Positions 1-4,986 of a DNA stretch of 6,204 bases are shown in pieces. The stretch lies in assembly GCA_964596775.1 (NCBI GenBank), contig CAZQVN010000109.1, positions 1 through 6,204 of the forward strand, given 5' to 3'. Source of the DNA: CAZQVN01 sp964596775 (GTDB lineage: Bacteria > Eisenbacteria > RBG-16-71-46 > JABDJR01 > JAWXBZ01). Positions within the stretch are counted from its first letter, which is position 1; every line of letters starts with the position of its first letter. Under the pieces are notes generated by a model. The model made no database searches and had not been told where the DNA came from. It saw only the letters and a list, made by a program, of their open reading frames with translations. The translations under genes were made by a program, and so were the position numbers.

Positions 1-1
1 A

Positions 2-76
2 GATCTCCGGTTCTGGCCGGTGGCGCCGCGGACGGGGGGAGCAGCGCCGGAGGCCCGCGCGTACGCAGACCCGTGA
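2..76 (+). CDS. Possible 3' end of a plus-strand gene (partial, left edge)
   Basis: Reading frame 2 is open from the left edge to a TGA at 74-76 and would encode a 24-residue tail beginning DLRFWPVAPRT and ending AYADP. Most third codon positions are G or C, as expected for a real gene in GC-rich DNA, and a gene ending here would converge with the methyltransferase-like gene to the right. Too little is visible to name a family. Frame 1 (to a stop at 109-111) and a minus-strand frame reaching the edge are also open, so this is only the best of several weak choices. Confidence 0.25.
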   Translation, partial: DLRFWPVAPRTGGAAPEARAYADP

Positions 77-78
77 AC

Positions 79-102
79 GAAGGTCGGGCAAGGATGACCT
101 TC
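79..102. other. Short inverted repeat, 7-bp arms
   Basis: GAAGGTC at 79-85 is the exact reverse complement of GACCTTC at 96-102, with a 10-nt loop. It lies just after the possible plus-strand stop at 74-76. No run of T follows it on either strand, so it is not a canonical intrinsic terminator; it may be a weak one or chance. The rest of 103-140 is AT-rich with no gene seen. Confidence 0.3.
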
Positions 103-140
103 AATAAATGAACACTAAACTAATGAGTAGCTATCGTCAA

Positions 141-172
141 GAAAAAAAGTGGCGGAGAGTGAAAAGCCACCT
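141..172 (-). terminator. Rho-independent terminator after the methyltransferase-like gene
   Basis: Read on the minus strand, the arm AGGTGGC (172 to 166) pairs with GCCACTT (153 to 147): five Watson-Crick pairs, one G-U pair and one A-U pair, around a 12-nt loop. The transcript then runs through seven U residues (148 to 142). This is the classical hairpin-plus-U-tract layout. It lies about 70 nt beyond the stop at 241, in the right place to end transcription of the leftmost minus-strand gene. Confidence 0.75.
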
Positions 173-240
173 GGACCGATCCCGCCGGATCGCTCGGGGA
201 TTCGCTCGGCAGCGACGTCACGCGGACCCCCTTTCTATCC

Positions 241-723
241 TCAGATCCATCGCCGGACCCGCTGCTTGTAGGCCCGGTAGCCGTCTCCGAATTTGCTCTC
301 CAGGTAGGCCTCTTCCGGTTCGATGACGAGGCGCTGGAATCCCAGCACGCACAGCGGAGTCAGAAGAAGCGTCCAGACGTTCCAGTCCAGGATCGCGAGA
401 CCGACACAGATCAGGATCATCTGGAGATACATCGGGTTCCGGGTCATCCGGTAGGGACCGCACTCGACAACCTCCGTCGTGGGCTTGTACGGATTTTCGC
501 TCTGTCCGCTCTTTCGCATCAGGGTCACCGACCAGGCGCCCAGACAGAGGAGCGCCGGAAGGATGATCGCCGCTCCGAGCAGACGGCGCGCGGTGCGGGA
601 GAGGGCGAAGCCCGGATCGATCGGCATCCACGATTCGAGGATCGCGCCGAGCGCCAGGCACGCGATCGGAATCAACGGAGGGAACACCTTGATGGCGGCG
701 GCGTCCTTTGGACTTTCCTTCAT
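241..723 (-). CDS. Isoprenylcysteine carboxyl methyltransferase (ICMT/PEMT)-like integral membrane protein
   Basis: Encodes 160 residues. Hydrophobic segments lie near residues 14-30, 47-67 and 98-130. The motif GPYRMTRNPMY (89-99) matches the G-P-Y-R-x-x-R-x-P-x-Y signature of the ICMT/phospholipid methyltransferase superfamily, where it helps bind S-adenosylmethionine at the membrane face. The C-terminus (EPEEAYLESKFGDGYRAY, about 135-152, ending RRWI) is also typical. Bacterial members are small methyltransferases of mostly unknown substrate, so the target cannot be named. An upstream in-frame ATG at 765 exists, but I chose 723 because GGAGG at 730-734 sits 6 nt before it and the 14 extra residues look non-coding. 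The gene begins 99 nt after the glyoxalase-like gene and is followed by a terminator. Confidence 0.88.
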   Translation of the reverse strand: MKESPKDAAAIKVFPPLIPIACLALGAILESWMPIDPGFALSRTARRLLGAAIILPALLCLGAWSVTLMRKSGQSENPYKPTTEVVECGPYRMTRNPMYLQMILICVGLAILDWNVWTLLLTPLCVLGFQRLVIEPEEAYLESKFGDGYRAYKQRVRRWI

Positions 724-763
724 GAACAACCTCCGGCGCGATGGAAACAGCCTTGCTTCGGCC

Positions 764-769
764 ATTCTA
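764..769 (-). promoter_or_regulatory. Candidate -10 box for the ICMT-like gene
   Basis: The minus strand reads TAGAAT here, five of six matches to TATAAT, about 40 nt before the chosen ATG at 723. No good -35 hexamer is visible at the right distance, so the gene may instead be read through from the cluster upstream. The same 99-nt gap (724-822) holds GC-rich self-complementary stretches right after the glyoxalase stop but no U-tract. Confidence 0.22.
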
Positions 770-822
770 ACCTGTCCGATCAGGCCCGTGGAGCGGGGCC
801 AGGGGTTCGCTGCCCCTGCGGA

Positions 823-1650
823 TCAGCGGGACTCCGGCGTCTCCCCGGCCACGAACTCGATCCAGAGACCGTGGGCCCGTTCCGGCTCGATGAGGATCCG
901 GTCCGCCCGCGCCCTGCCGCGCACGCGGAAGCCGGCACCAATCACCGGGCGGCCGGGAACGACCTGGCGTTCGGCGGGGAGCAGGACGACCTCCCCCGCG
1001 TCCAGTTCCACGACCGTGGCCTCCACGGAATCGGGGGCCGCGACCGTTCGCACCCGCGCCCGGCCGCCGAGCGTCTCCAGGAGGCGGGCCAGTGCCGCGC
1101 CATGCTCCGTGGCGATCCACACCGAGCGGAGTGCGGTGGCGCCGTTGGCGTGCGCAAAGTGTTCGGGCCGGTCGCCCGGGGAGCGGTTGTCGCGGACCAG
1201 GAACAGGAACGCGAACTCCGGCGCCGACAGCGTCGTGATCTCCCCGCGCTGTTCGAACGTGTAGCCGCCGTCGCGGAGCGCCTCGTGCAGGCGGCCCGTG
1301 TCCCGCGCGTGGAACGACACGAAGGCCGGCCCGTCACCTTTCTGGAGATGGTTCCAGTAGTGCGTCGACAGGGCGTCGACCCCCTTCGGCACGGTGATCA
1401 GCTCGATGCCGGCGCCGTCCGGAAACTTGACGTGGGCATTCCGGATTCCGTTGGCATGGTCGCGGCCGGGCTTCAGCGTGAACCCGAGCGCTTGGAAGGC
1501 GGCGGCGGCGCTGTCGAGCTGGCTCACGGCCAACGGGATATGGTCGAGGCCGATCCGGACCGGTGGGCGGGCTTCGGCCGGCGGGGTGAAGAGGGCAAGG
1601 GCGAGAGTGATGGCGAGCGGGCGGAGGAAGGTCGCCCGCGGCTCGGTCAC
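823..1650 (-). CDS. Secreted glyoxalase-like VOC-fold protein
   Basis: Encodes 275 residues from a GTG start. Residues 1-27 form a Sec signal peptide: an Arg at 10, a hydrophobic core (LAITLALALF) and an AEA cleavage site before RPP. The mature protein opens with GLDHIPLAV (34-42), then NGIRNAHVKFPDG (67-79) and IELI with Glu83. This is the pattern of glyoxalase-like VOC domains, where His37 and Glu83 are in places often used as metal ligands. A second, weaker VOC half fills the C-terminus. Substrate unknown; export argues against the cytosolic glyoxalase I reaction. The frame stays open to a GTG at 1752, but I chose 1650 because it alone places the signal peptide at the N-terminus and because the GTG shares bases with the brnA stop (GTGA). 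A purine-rich GGAGAGAAAGG (1655-1665) precedes it. Confidence 0.85.
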   Translation of the reverse strand: MTEPRATFLRPLAITLALALFTPPAEARPPVRIGLDHIPLAVSQLDSAAAAFQALGFTLKPGRDHANGIRNAHVKFPDGAGIELITVPKGVDALSTHYWNHLQKGDGPAFVSFHARDTGRLHEALRDGGYTFEQRGEITTLSAPEFAFLFLVRDNRSPGDRPEHFAHANGATALRSVWIATEHGAALARLLETLGGRARVRTVAAPDSVEATVVELDAGEVVLLPAERQVVPGRPVIGAGFRVRGRARADRILIEPERAHGLWIEFVAGETPESR

Positions 1651-1874
1651 GACGCCTTTCTCTCCAGCATTTCGGCGATCCAGATCTTGATGATCGACTG
1701 CCTCGTCACGCCCAGCCGTCTGGCCTCCCGATCGAGCGACTCGACCATCCACGTCGGGAAGTCGACGTTGATCCGCTTCGGCTCCTGATTGAGCCTGCGG
1801 GCTTTGGAAACGTCCAGGTCCGATGTGACATCGACCTCGGTCTCGAATTTCTTGTCGAATCTACTCGCCTTCAT
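1647..1874 (-). CDS. brnA: BrnA-family type II antitoxin (ribbon-helix-helix)
   Basis: Encodes 75 residues, a usual length for the family. The N-terminal part (1-30, MKASRFDKKFETE, then SKARRLNQ) is the toxin-binding tail typical of BrnA. It is followed by KRINVDFP (33-40), the DNA-contacting beta strand, and two helices (about 41-53 and 56-72, including LGVTRQSIIKIWIAE) of a ribbon-helix-helix/CopG fold. BrnA neutralises the BrnT ribonuclease and, as a dimer or complex, represses its own operon. The ATG at 1872-1874 lies inside the end of brnT (14-nt overlap), with a strong Shine-Dalgarno GAGGAGGT at 1883-1890, 8 nt upstream, which would favour abundant antitoxin. Its stop overlaps the start of the glyoxalase-like gene. 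Confidence 0.92.
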   Translation of the reverse strand: MKASRFDKKFETEVDVTSDLDVSKARRLNQEPKRINVDFPTWMVESLDREARRLGVTRQSIIKIWIAEMLERKAS

Positions 1875-2124
1875 AGAGAGCTACCTCCTCATTCCGCGAA
1901 CGGCGTGCGGAAATGATACGCACCGTGTCCCCCCTGTACGTCACAACGGCGGACCAGTGCCTGTCTCCGAGTCTGCCCACAACCAGAAATCGCGGTTCGT
2001 CCGATGTTCGAGCGGGAATTTCCAGAACCATCGAATCGAACCACAAGGCCTGTACCTCAATGAAATCGATACCGTGTTTTTCCTTGTTGGCCCTGCTCTT
2101 TGCAGGGTCGAACTCGAAATCCAA
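1861..2124 (-). CDS. brnT: BrnT-family type II toxin (RelE-fold ribonuclease)
   Basis: Encodes 87 residues, full length for BrnT. The start MDFEFDPAKSRANKEKHGI (1-19) and the core VRIISARRSRNEE (68-80) are the two hallmarks of the family; basic residues of the second region contribute to RNA cleavage in studied members. BrnT toxins cut RNA and inhibit translation until BrnA binds. Toxin-before-antitoxin order with overlapping genes is the normal brn layout. The start is TTG (2122-2124): no in-frame ATG or GTG exists nearby, GGGAGA at 2131-2136 lies 6 nt upstream, and the protein aligns with family N-termini from this point. Base composition is visibly less GC-rich than in flanking genes, consistent with transfer. 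No frameshift or lost motif suggests inactivation. Confidence 0.93.
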   Translation of the reverse strand: MDFEFDPAKSRANKEKHGIDFIEVQALWFDSMVLEIPARTSDEPRFLVVGRLGDRHWSAVVTYRGDTVRIISARRSRNEEVALYEGE

Positions 2125-2130
2125 GATCCA

Positions 2131-2136
2131 TCTCCC
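2131..2136 (-). promoter_or_regulatory. Ribosome binding site deciding the TTG start of brnT
   Basis: The minus strand reads GGGAGA, 6 nt before TTG at 2124. Two ATG codons at 2138-2136 and 2131-2129 overlap or abut the site but are out of frame with brnT; the first opens a 65-codon overlapping frame with no family resemblance that I recognise. Confidence 0.55.
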
Positions 2137-2166
2137 ATCGACGGGAAGGATATAAAAGGTATGATT

Positions 2167-2201
2167 ATTATAATTGATATGGTGCTAAATACACCCCATA
2201 T
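2167..2201 (-). promoter_or_regulatory. brnTA promoter with overlapping candidate operator
   Basis: The stretch 2150-2210 is strikingly AT-rich in GC-rich surroundings. The minus strand has a perfect TATAAT at 2167-2172, giving a predicted 5' leader of about 35 nt to the brnT TTG. The -35 region is poor (GGTGTA at 17-bp spacing). Inverted repeats overlap it: ATATGG at 2177-2182 with CCATAT at 2196-2201, and the -10 box itself lies in an 8-bp palindrome, ATTATAAT (2167-2174). Ribbon-helix-helix antitoxins usually bind such palindromes to repress their operon; that BrnA binds here is inference. Confidence 0.55.
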
Positions 2202-2212
2202 TCAGGAGCACC
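2181..2212. repeat. Inverted repeat upstream of brnT
   Basis: GGTGCT at 2181-2186 and its exact reverse complement AGCACC at 2207-2212, 20 nt apart, flank the -35 region of the brnTA promoter and interleave with the ATATGG/CCATAT pair. It could be a second operator or chance. Confidence 0.35.
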
Positions 2213-2256
2213 TGCAATCCCAAGTCAGGCTGAATGTTACCGCTTCGAGGCCTGCG

Positions 2257-2269
2257 ACCCCCAAGGGGT
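2257..2269 (-). terminator. Weak hairpin after the NTF2-GNAT gene
   Basis: ACCCC-CAA-GGGGT forms a 5-bp stem with a 3-nt loop about 20 nt beyond the stop at 2288. The stop itself sits in ACCCCTA, which could pair alternatively with GGGGTA at 2265-2270. There is no U-tract, so termination here is doubtful. No gene is seen in the remainder of 2213-2287. Confidence 0.22.
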
Positions 2270-2287
2270 AGCAGCACAATCACACCC

Positions 2288-3487
2288 CTACGTGGGCTGC
2301 GCGCCGTGCAGCGGACCCGTGGCATACACGGACAGCGCACAGCGGTCGACGAAGCCCAGCCGTCGATAGACGTTGACGGCCATCGCGGACGAATGCAGAA
2401 CCACGCTCTTCATCCCCAGGTCGGCGGCCCGTTCGATCGCCAGTTCGTTCAGCCGCCGCGCGACCCCGTGACCGCGCGCTGCGGGGGTCACGTACACGCC
2501 GAAGATCGCCGCCGTGTCCGGGCCGCTCAGCGACAGGTAGGCCTTTCCGACCGGCTGACCGTCCTTCCAGGCCACCCATCGCACGCCGGGCAGGCCGGTT
2601 TCGTGGGCCCAGCGGCTCAGGCTCAGTGCCCAGGCGTGGCTTTCCGCGGGGAGTTCCCAGTAGGCCAGCATCAACTCCTCGAACGCGCCGAGACCCTGCT
2701 CGTCCTGGACTTCCCGGTAGACGACGGGACCGGCGGGCGGCTCGGCCGGCTTCTTCCACGAGGCCAGGTCCAGCGACATGCCCGTGGCCCGTTCCACCAG
2801 CGACAACCCCGCCGCGCCGAGTCGATCGCCGAGGTCGCGGGGCGTGGCCGTCGGATGGACGATCCACATGAACTGCACGCCGCGTTCGCGAAAGTGAGCG
2901 GTGACCCGATCGATCCGTTCCTGCGCGTCGGATCCCAGACGCGTCCGGACGACGGCGTTGTAGGGCAACTGCGATACGGGCGCTTCGGTCCAGAGGAGAT
3001 CGCGTTCCTCGTGCCAGGTTCCGCCCGGCGCCCGGCCGAACTGGCTCCACTGGGCAACGAGAGCGTCCTCGATGGCGGTGATGATCGGGGCCGGCCCGGG
3101 CTCCGGCGCGTCCAGAGGTTCGGTGAGATGCCGCCGTTCCGTGGCCGGCGCGAACGGCTCGGGCCAGTATTCCACGATCCGGGCCACCTTTCCGTCGCGG
3201 ACGGTGAAGAACGACACGGCCTCGGCATCCTGTGTGCCGTCGGTGACGCGGACACGCGTGACCACATCGTCGGGGCCCGCAACAAGCTGGAGGATCGTGA
3301 ACCGCCACGGCCCGCTGGCCGGGTACTCGGCGTTGACCCTGGCAAAGTTTTCCGGCCCGCGGATGCGTTCGCCGGATTGCGGCCACTCGAGGACGAAGTC
3401 GTCGGACAGGACGGTCTTTACCGAACTGAAATCGTTGGCGGCCATGAGGCGCCAGAATTCGCGGACAGTGCTTTCGGGTGTCTGCAT
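2288..3487 (-). CDS. Fusion of an NTF2/SnoaL-like domain with a GNAT N-acetyltransferase
   Basis: Encodes 399 residues. Residues 1-114 are an NTF2/SnoaL-like cone: TVREFWRLMAANDF, LSDDFVLEWP, then FFTVRDGKVARIVEYW (about 93-108) as the last strands. A proline-rich linker (115-134) leads to a two-part GNAT region. Residues about 135-265 look like a degenerate N-terminal GNAT-like half, and the C-terminal half holds acetyl-CoA motif A, VTPAARGHGVARRL (from about 333), which fits R-x-x-G-x-A, followed by NVYRRLGF. It should transfer an acetyl group from acetyl-CoA to an unknown amine; the NTF2 domain may bind a substrate or ligand. No signal peptide, so cytosolic. I chose ATG 3487 because NTF2 proteins usually start here, although it lacks a clear Shine-Dalgarno; an in-frame GTG at 3544 would add 19 residues of low plausibility. 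Confidence 0.85.
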   Translation of the reverse strand: MQTPESTVREFWRLMAANDFSSVKTVLSDDFVLEWPQSGERIRGPENFARVNAEYPASGPWRFTILQLVAGPDDVVTRVRVTDGTQDAEAVSFFTVRDGKVARIVEYWPEPFAPATERRHLTEPLDAPEPGPAPIITAIEDALVAQWSQFGRAPGGTWHEERDLLWTEAPVSQLPYNAVVRTRLGSDAQERIDRVTAHFRERGVQFMWIVHPTATPRDLGDRLGAAGLSLVERATGMSLDLASWKKPAEPPAGPVVYREVQDEQGLGAFEELMLAYWELPAESHAWALSLSRWAHETGLPGVRWVAWKDGQPVGKAYLSLSGPDTAAIFGVYVTPAARGHGVARRLNELAIERAADLGMKSVVLHSSAMAVNVYRRLGFVDRCALSVYATGPLHGAQPT

Positions 3488-3582
3488 GGGTTTCGTGAGT
3501 CGCGGTGGACGGTTCGGGTTACTTGCTCCGTCGATGGAACTCACAATCCCCGTGCCACCCAGGGCGTGAGCTCTTCACACGG

Positions 3583-4044
3583 CTATGCCTCATTGTACGC
3601 TTTCTCAAGAGCCGCCACGTCGAGCTTCACCATCGTCAGCATGGCGTCCATCACGGCTTTCACCTTTGCGGGATTGCTGTCGCCGATCAACTCCATGAAC
3701 CGCCGCGGGACAATCTGCCACGAGATGCCGAACGGATCCGTGATCCAGCCGCACGCGGTCGGCTTTGCGCCGGCCTTGACGAGCTTGTCCCAGTACTCGT
3801 CGACTTCCGCCTGGTCCTCGCAGTCCACATAGAGGGAGAAGCCTTCCGAGAACGTGAAGTGCGGCCCCCCGTTGTAGCCCATGAAGACCTGGCCACCGAC
3901 GACGAACTCGGCGGAGGCGACCGGACCGTCCTCGCCGGTCCGGGCGACGTTCCTGATTTCGGAGTCCGGGAACGTGGCGGTGTAGAACTCCATGGCCGCC
4001 TCGAGCTGATCGTTGAACATCAGGAAGGGGGTCACCTTGGTCAT
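3583..4044 (-). CDS. PhnB-like VOC family protein (3-dmu-9_3-mt domain)
   Basis: Encodes 153 residues, the usual length of this family. Features seen are MTKVTPFLMF at the start, EFYTATFPDSEI, then GGQVFMGYNGGP, a FSLYVDCEDQAEVD segment, the GWITDPFGISWQIVP block, and a C-terminal KVKAVMDAMLTMVKLDVAAL helix ending EKAYNEA. This is one continuous match to the PhnB-like domain annotated as 3-demethylubiquinone-9 3-methyltransferase. That name is misleading: the domain has no methyltransferase fold, and most members have no known substrate. The ATG at 4044 is chosen over an upstream start at 4170 because AAGGAGA at 4052-4058 lies 7 nt before it and family proteins begin here. It is unrelated in detail to the other VOC protein in this window. 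Confidence 0.9.
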   Translation of the reverse strand: MTKVTPFLMFNDQLEAAMEFYTATFPDSEIRNVARTGEDGPVASAEFVVGGQVFMGYNGGPHFTFSEGFSLYVDCEDQAEVDEYWDKLVKAGAKPTACGWITDPFGISWQIVPRRFMELIGDSNPAKVKAVMDAMLTMVKLDVAALEKAYNEA

Positions 4045-4113
4045 GGGAGATTCTCCTTCGGGCGATGGTGGCGGAAATGGCGTACCCGCTCCGAGGCACG
4101 CGTGGGCAGTTTC

Positions 4114-4128
4114 GGGCCGGTGCGGCCC
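4114..4128 (-). other. GC-rich perfect hairpin downstream of the beta-lactamase gene
   Basis: GGGCCG (4114-4119) and CGGCCC (4123-4128) form a 6-bp perfect stem with a 3-nt loop in the 132-nt gap between the beta-lactamase stop and the PhnB-like start. On the minus strand it is followed by GAAACTGCC, not a U-tract, so it is at best a weak or factor-assisted terminator. No attC-like core pair (GTTRRRY with RYYYAAC) was seen in this gap. Confidence 0.25.
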
Positions 4129-4176
4129 AGGCCCATCAGCAGGCCCGGCGGCGCGACGGGTGCCTTGCACCGATGG

Positions 4177-4965
4177 CTATTGTTCCGGCAGCGCATCAAT
4201 GGATTGGAGGATCGCGCGCGTTATCTGTTCCCGCTTGGCAAGGTCGCCGGTTCGGTTGGGGGTGTCGATGTTGAGTGCGAAGAACACCGGCCCGGTCGGC
4301 CACTCAACCCATCCGACCCACCACCCTGTCCGGCCCTCCCAGCCGGTCTTGGCGCGCAGGATCCAGTCCCGGCCGGCCTCGACAATCATGATGTCCTTGA
4401 CCAGGCGCTGGTGCTCGGTCCGGAAAGGCAGTTCGTTCCGGTACAGACGCTTCAGGAAAGCAACCTGCTCGAGCGCTGAGATGGCCAGGTTGCCGTCGAC
4501 CCAATAGGCGCCCTTGTCCGTCGTCGGGTCGGCGTTGCCATAGTCGATCCTGCCCAGATAGTTCCGCGCCCCTTCTTCGCCGATTTCCTTCGCGAACCGC
4601 TCATAGACCCACAGTGCGGACACGCGCATGGCGGAGCGGAGGTCCTGGTCACAATTGTGACCCGAAAAGTCCCGTTCGATTCCGTCCCATTTGAACACCT
4701 GGAATTCATCGCGAACCACGCCGGCATCCAGCGCGAACAGGGTGTGCGGAATCTTGAAGGTGGAGGCGGGAGAAATGCGCCTGCCGGCTCGTTCCTGCCC
4801 GTGGACCCACACAGGACTGTCTTTCACACGCTCATCGACGACCACAATCGTGCCCTGGGCATCGAACTCGTCGAAGAACCGGCCCCAGTCAGGACGCTCC
4901 TGGGCGGCGCCGCACATGGGGAAGGTCACTGTGAGCAGGACAATCAGAATGGATCGGGTTCGCAT
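4177..4965 (-). CDS. bla: Class D beta-lactamase, OXA-2-like
   Basis: Encodes 262 residues. It hydrolyses the beta-lactam ring in the periplasm through an acyl-serine intermediate. An N-terminal export signal (1-21, RTRSILIVLLTVTF core, probable cleavage after GAA) precedes the enzyme. Motifs in order: S68-T-F-K71, with the nucleophile Ser68 and Lys71, the lysine normally carboxylated; S116-A-L118 in place of S-x-V; Y142-G-N144; W155, which steadies the carboxylated lysine; and K206-T-G208. Long stretches such as IPHTLFALDAG, EHQRLVKD, WILRAKTGWEGR and FFALNIDTPNR match OXA-2 as I remember it, so it belongs to that branch rather than OXA-10 or OXA-48. The ATG at 4965 has GGAGA at 4971-4975. 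It starts 21 nt after the deiminase stop, so the two are probably co-transcribed. It appears intact and likely active; the spectrum cannot be read from sequence. Confidence 0.95.
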   Translation of the reverse strand: MRTRSILIVLLTVTFPMCGAAQERPDWGRFFDEFDAQGTIVVVDERVKDSPVWVHGQERAGRRISPASTFKIPHTLFALDAGVVRDEFQVFKWDGIERDFSGHNCDQDLRSAMRVSALWVYERFAKEIGEEGARNYLGRIDYGNADPTTDKGAYWVDGNLAISALEQVAFLKRLYRNELPFRTEHQRLVKDIMIVEAGRDWILRAKTGWEGRTGWWVGWVEWPTGPVFFALNIDTPNRTGDLAKREQITRAILQSIDALPEQ

Positions 4966-4986
4966 TGTGGTCTCCAGAGGGTCCGA

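Noticed and set aside
103..105. Minus-strand TTG start of a gene running off the left edge, with an N-terminus (KVILARPSFTGLR) like a B12-binding domain
   Set aside because: There is no ribosome binding site upstream, it is downstream of a terminator with no promoter seen, and the residues after the first dozen turn into Pro/Ala-rich sequence unlike that family.
108..326. Plus-strand frame of 72 codons at the left end
   Set aside because: It crosses the minus-strand terminator and the 3' end of the ICMT-like gene, is Arg-rich and lacks a ribosome binding site or recognisable motif.
1651..1752. Longer N-terminus for the glyoxalase-like protein from a GTG at 1752
   Set aside because: It would bury the signal peptide behind 34 charged residues that are simply the brnA coding sequence read in another frame.
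871..1788. Plus-strand open frame of 305 codons opposite the glyoxalase-like gene
   Set aside because: Low-complexity Arg/Glu/Gly-rich translation, typical of a complementary-strand shadow; the minus-strand frame has a signal peptide and VOC motifs.
3565..3579. Small inverted repeat after the PhnB-like gene as a terminator
   Set aside because: The GTGA/TCAC arms are only about 4-5 bp and no U-tract follows, so chance is as likely.
2234..3832. Long plus-strand open frame of 532 codons
   Set aside because: It lies antisense to the NTF2-GNAT gene and the PhnB-like gene, is rich in Arg, Gly and Pro as mirror frames in GC-rich DNA are, and matches no family; the minus-strand proteins have clear domains.
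823..4965. Integron gene-cassette array (OXA, GNAT, VOC and toxin-antitoxin genes all in one direction)
   Set aside because: The gene types are typical cassette cargo, but reading the gaps on the minus strand showed no GTTRRRY/RYYYAAC core pairs, no repeated palindromes between genes and no integrase; several genes overlap, which cassettes rarely do.
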